From a virus, in IMG/VR virus record IMGVR_UViG_3300025585_000130, positions 1 through 29,429 of that record: DNA of 29,429 nt, one strand, 5' to 3'. Positions 26,688 to 29,429 of the stretch are shown here, piece after piece; within the stretch, counting starts at the first letter, position 1, and every line of letters begins with the position of its first letter. Both the position numbers and the translations under genes were made by a program. The notes under the pieces are model-generated. The model was not told the origin of the DNA. It ran no database searches and saw only the letters and a list, made by a program, of their open reading frames with translations.

Positions 26688-28535
26688 TTAGTTGTCGGGC
26701 GTAGGAACCAGATCGTTCCACAGCATCACCATGGCAAGCTGCATGATTTCGCAGTCGTGCAGATGGTCGGGCCATTTTTGGTTCCGTTTCACCCAGACGT
26801 GTTTGATCCGGCCTGCCCGGTTGGCCTGTGGCCGCAGGACATGAGAGTCGAGGTGACGCCAGTAAAGGTCGGGCTCTGCCAGGTAGGCGCCTTCGGCCTG
26901 CACGGTGGGCGGCTCCTGGTGGACTCCCCATTCCCGGTCAATGTCGCCTTTCCGGAGCCTCGAGAGCATGTCCCGGAGGTGCTCGGTGTCGAATACCAGG
27001 AGCGGCTGCACCACATCGGTCCGCATCGAGGAGGAGGTCGACAGGCCGAATGGGTGGACAGCACCGGAGGCCGAGGTGAACCGGGCGCCGGTCTCCCGAC
27101 CTTTCAAAGGCATCCAGCCGATCACCATGGGCTTCCGGAGGCCGCCATCGGGCGGGTAGCGCAGGCCGCACGGGAACGTGATCGGGTTGGACGTCACCGA
27201 GGAAAAGGAGGCGCAGGCGTCGTAGACCGTCTGCGTGTTGAATCCGGAGTCGATGCCGACATCCATGTCGTGCACCTCGAGGGCCACCTGTACCCGGCGG
27301 AGGGCTGCGAAGTCATCGGCATGGCCGGCTGCGATCAGGGTGGAGTTGCCGTCCTTCCATTCCCGGCACACCCACCACAGGAACGGGGCCACGGCCTGGA
27401 CGTCTGCCGTCAGGTAGCGGCGGCCGCCGTCGATGGAGACCGAGGCCGATGTCTCGGGGCGTTCCTGCTGGATGTCCTGCTGTTCCCAAGGCTCGGCCAG
27501 GTTGCCGTTGATGAATCCCTGCAGGCCGGCCATGGATGATTTCGCCTCGAGGAAGGCAACGGCCAGATGCCCCCAGGTGCACTTGCGGTCGGGGCTGTAG
27601 AGGCTGCTGAGATGGTAGGACCGCACGCCGGGCATGGCGTTGGGATTCTCCGGGCGCCAATGGCCGTGCCGAAGGGCTGCCACCTTGTGGGCGTCGGTGA
27701 TGTGCCCGAGGCAGAGCTGGCAGACGTAGTGGGCGGAGGCCCGGACCTTGGCGAGGTCAGGCCGGCCGTCCTCCGTCCTGGCGTCGTCCCATGTGACCTG
27801 TGACCAAAGGAGCTTGATGGGCTCCTTGCAATGGGGACAAGGCAGGTAAAACCGGCGCTGGTCGCCGCGGAGGAAGCGCTGCCAGATCCGGCCTTCGACC
27901 ACGGTGGGCGTCGATGTCATGAAGGCCTTCGAGCTGCTGAAGCTCTTCAAACGCTGTTCAGCCAGGTCGAGGGCGTCGGCTTCTTTGGCTGTAGCCTCGG
28001 CAAACTTGTCTACCTCGTCGGCGATCAGCACCCGGACGGGTCGGGAGGCTAGGTTGGCCGGGCTGTTGGATCCGACAAAAGTCAGGGTCGACCGGGTAAA
28101 GTTCTGCTCGAGGTTGGTGATCTTGTCCGCCTCGGCCGGGAAACACTCCAGCATGGTCGGGCTGTCCTCGAGCATAGGCAGCCAGCGGGACTTGCTGAAC
28201 GACCGGGCCAAGTTCTCGGATGGCATCAGCCACAAGGCCGGGCTGGGTTCGTTGGCGATCAGCCAGGCAAGGCCGGCCATCAGTGTGGTCGTTTTGCTGG
28301 TCTGGGATCCCCAGCACAGCGTCACCTCGGAGACCGAGGGGTTCTTCCAGTCCTCCATGGGCTCCCGGGTGTAGGGCCGGACAGAGGTGGAGAACGGCCC
28401 AGGGTGCTCGGTCTGCCGCTGGGTCAACCGGAGGTTGGCCTCGGACCATTCGACCACCGTCTGTTGTGGGGTCGGCCGGTACAGGTTGCGGCGGTAGTCC
28501 AGGAGGGAGCGCTGCAGGTCGGTCAGGATTTCCAT
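26688..28535 (-). CDS. Terminase large subunit, GpA family
   Basis: 615 residues, the size of lambda GpA (641). Walker A-like GSQTSKTT at 76-83, Walker B VLIADEVD at 169-176 with Asp173/Glu174, and a zinc-ribbon (CPHC ... CQLC) in the middle belong to the ATPase and linker. The C-terminal nuclease begins with VGIDSGFNTQTVYD, carrying a catalytic acid. It packages DNA into proheads and makes cos-type or headful cuts. The N-terminal WSEANLRLTQRQTEHPGPFS is a family motif. It overlaps the small terminase stop by 13 bases. Confidence 0.95.
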   Translation of the reverse strand: MEILTDLQRSLLDYRRNLYRPTPQQTVVEWSEANLRLTQRQTEHPGPFSTSVRPYTREPMEDWKNPSVSEVTLCWGSQTSKTTTLMAGLAWLIANEPSPALWLMPSENLARSFSKSRWLPMLEDSPTMLECFPAEADKITNLEQNFTRSTLTFVGSNSPANLASRPVRVLIADEVDKFAEATAKEADALDLAEQRLKSFSSSKAFMTSTPTVVEGRIWQRFLRGDQRRFYLPCPHCKEPIKLLWSQVTWDDARTEDGRPDLAKVRASAHYVCQLCLGHITDAHKVAALRHGHWRPENPNAMPGVRSYHLSSLYSPDRKCTWGHLAVAFLEAKSSMAGLQGFINGNLAEPWEQQDIQQERPETSASVSIDGGRRYLTADVQAVAPFLWWVCREWKDGNSTLIAAGHADDFAALRRVQVALEVHDMDVGIDSGFNTQTVYDACASFSSVTSNPITFPCGLRYPPDGGLRKPMVIGWMPLKGRETGARFTSASGAVHPFGLSTSSSMRTDVVQPLLVFDTEHLRDMLSRLRKGDIDREWGVHQEPPTVQAEGAYLAEPDLYWRHLDSHVLRPQANRAGRIKHVWVKRNQKWPDHLHDCEIMQLAMVMLWNDLVPTPDN

Positions 28536-29152
28536 GGATCAGTCTGGTGTAGAGTCTTCAAGGCCACCTCCTGCACCCAGCGGTCGAGCTCCTTCTCACA
28601 GTGCTCGGGGTCGTGTGGGGCAATCCGGCCGGAGAGCTGTTTCGGCATGGCCTTGAGAAGGGAGGCCACCGAGCCGTCGTGCTCCTGCATCACCCGTTTC
28701 ACCCAGTCGCCGGAGACAAGGCGCCGTTCCTTCTCGGCCTGGGCGATCACCTCGTCACGGGCCGACGTGAGGTTCTTGGCGGCAGCGGCGTGGATGGCCA
28801 CCAGCCGCCCGGCGTCGGCCCGGCCTCCCCGGAGGGCTTCGACGGCCAGGTCGTAGGCTGCACGCTCGATTTGCCTTTGTCTTTCGTAGGCGCCTTCTGG
28901 CGAGTCGGTGGCGGCTGCGGCTGTGTCGATAGGGTTCGAGGCTTCCGCAGGCCTGTAGGGGCCTTCCTGTTCGATTGCGGTGGGGTCTGGTGTGGGTTCC
29001 TGTTTAGGAACAGACTTTGAGCGTGTTCTGATATTCTTCGCGCGCCATTCATCGGCAGCCTCGGGGCTGGTCATGGGCATTCCCTGGGCGATAAGCTGGG
29101 CCACCCGGGGCTGGCTTATGCCGATCCTCTCGCCGTACTCACGCTGGGTCAT
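28523..29152 (-). CDS. Terminase small subunit, Nu1-like
   Basis: 209 residues. The N-terminal winged-helix (MTQREYGERIGISQPRVAQL then EAADEW) is typical of lambda Nu1 and its relatives, which bind cosB. A linker rich in Pro, Thr and Ser (60-85) and a helical C-terminal half (AYDLAVEALRGGRADAGRLV) for contact with the large subunit follow. It is directly upstream of the large subunit, as in lambda. The start ATG at 29152 overlaps the previous stop by four bases. Confidence 0.85.
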   Translation of the reverse strand: MTQREYGERIGISQPRVAQLIAQGMPMTSPEAADEWRAKNIRTRSKSVPKQEPTPDPTAIEQEGPYRPAEASNPIDTAAAATDSPEGAYERQRQIERAAYDLAVEALRGGRADAGRLVAIHAAAAKNLTSARDEVIAQAEKERRLVSGDWVKRVMQEHDGSVASLLKAMPKQLSGRIAPHDPEHCEKELDRWVQEVALKTLHQTDPWKS

Positions 29153-29373
29153 GGCTTCAAGGCTTTGGTGATCTCCTCGGGCATCATCGAGTCAGGCAGG
29201 GTGGATGCGTACTGGAGGGCTCGAAACACGCCGTCCCTGCGGGAATCGCCTTCCTTGGGCACGCAATAGCTTACAAGCTGTTCTGGTGGTGTTCCACGCT
29301 TCATCAGGCGGATAAACCACGCGACATTTGCCAATCCATATTGGTCGACGAGGAATTGTATTTGTGTTGGCAT
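29149..29373 (-). CDS. Small protein upstream of the small terminase, unknown
   Basis: An ATG at 29373 gives 74 residues; a GTG at 29400 would add nine. The ATG is preferred because a -10-like TATGAT at 29406-29411 would put transcription start near 29399. The sequence (MPTQIQFLVDQYGLANVAWF) is helical; the C-terminus overlaps the small-terminase ATG by four bases. It could be a DNA-binding packaging accessory. No family is recognised. Confidence 0.6.
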   Translation of the reverse strand: MPTQIQFLVDQYGLANVAWFIRLMKRGTPPEQLVSYCVPKEGDSRRDGVFRALQYASTLPDSMMPEEITKALKP

Positions 29374-29405
29374 AAGGTATTTGTTGACAGCATTACTCAC
29401 ACAGA

Positions 29406-29411
29406 ATCATA
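29406..29411 (-). promoter_or_regulatory. Candidate -10 box for the packaging/structural operon
   Basis: TATGAT on the minus strand matches TATAAT at five of six positions, just upstream of the first gene. The matching -35 would lie 17 bases further, past the window end, so it cannot be seen. Only suggestive. Confidence 0.35.
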
Positions 29412-29414
29412 GCG

Positions 29415-29428
29415 GTCTCGCGTTCACC
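29415..29428. repeat. Right copy of 14-bp terminal direct repeat
   Basis: Identical to 2-15; see that entry. It lies immediately upstream of the small-terminase side of the map. Confidence 0.5.
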
Positions 29429-29429
29429 A

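Noticed and set aside
29384-29412. TTGACA with 17-base spacing as a plus-strand promoter
   Set aside because: The -10 position reads TCATAG, a poor match, and no plus-strand gene follows.
1-29429. Integrase, repressor or tRNA genes that would indicate a prophage
   Set aside because: I looked for their motifs on both strands and saw none, so lysogeny is not supported.

Overview
This window looks like a near-complete or complete genome (about 29.4 kb, GC-rich) of a small tailed phage with a lambda-like siphovirus gene order. Every gene I can support lies on the minus strand, so it is transcribed right to left. I see no integrase, repressor or tRNA, so nothing shows lysogeny. The host cannot be fixed from the sequence. 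Many leaders before gene groups are rich in CAA and lack a Shine-Dalgarno sequence, while one cluster of small genes has very strong ones.

Layout in transcription order. (1) Packaging and head, 29.4-22.4 kb: a small gene, a Nu1-like small terminase, a GpA-type large terminase, a gpW-position connector, a lambda-type portal, and a 707-residue fusion of a ClpP-like prohead protease with the major capsid protein that has a plausible nested start for capsid. (2) Accessory virion and lysis block, 22.3-19.2 kb: small structural proteins, a fibre-like protein, two holin-like membrane proteins and a lipoprotein gene overlapping a small membrane-protein gene. (3) Neck and tail, 19.2-10.8 kb: FII-, Z-, U- and V-position genes, a probable chaperone, a very short tape measure (331 aa), then unrecognised tip or fibre proteins including a tandem paralogue pair and a 924-aa protein. 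(4) 10.7-8.3 kb: small genes, a lysozyme-like lysin, and an unusual locus in which a RAMP/Cas7-like protein gene is flanked on both sides by paired copies of a structured element. (5) 8.3-4.5 kb: a RuvC-like resolvase and about fifteen tiny, translationally coupled genes. (6) Replication, 4.5-0 kb: SSB-like protein, a sigma-region-4/alpha-CTD-like fusion, a DnaQ-like exonuclease, an initiator or helicase-loader gene with internal iterons, a DnaB-type helicase and an HTH protein. There is no DNA polymerase, so host polymerase is presumably used.

The most striking feature is at 8961-9949. Four copies of a 92-101 nt element, two on each side of the gene at 9154-9729, each consist of a TTTTC box, 11 or 12 in-phase degenerate GGCNN pentamers ending in GGCAA, and a hairpin whose stem covaries between copies while its six-base loop (GCGGTA or ACGGCA) is kept. 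The arrays code for no protein. The enclosed protein has RAMP-like motifs, so a phage RNA-binding-protein/repeat-RNA system is a reasonable hypothesis. I do not recognise it as a named system.
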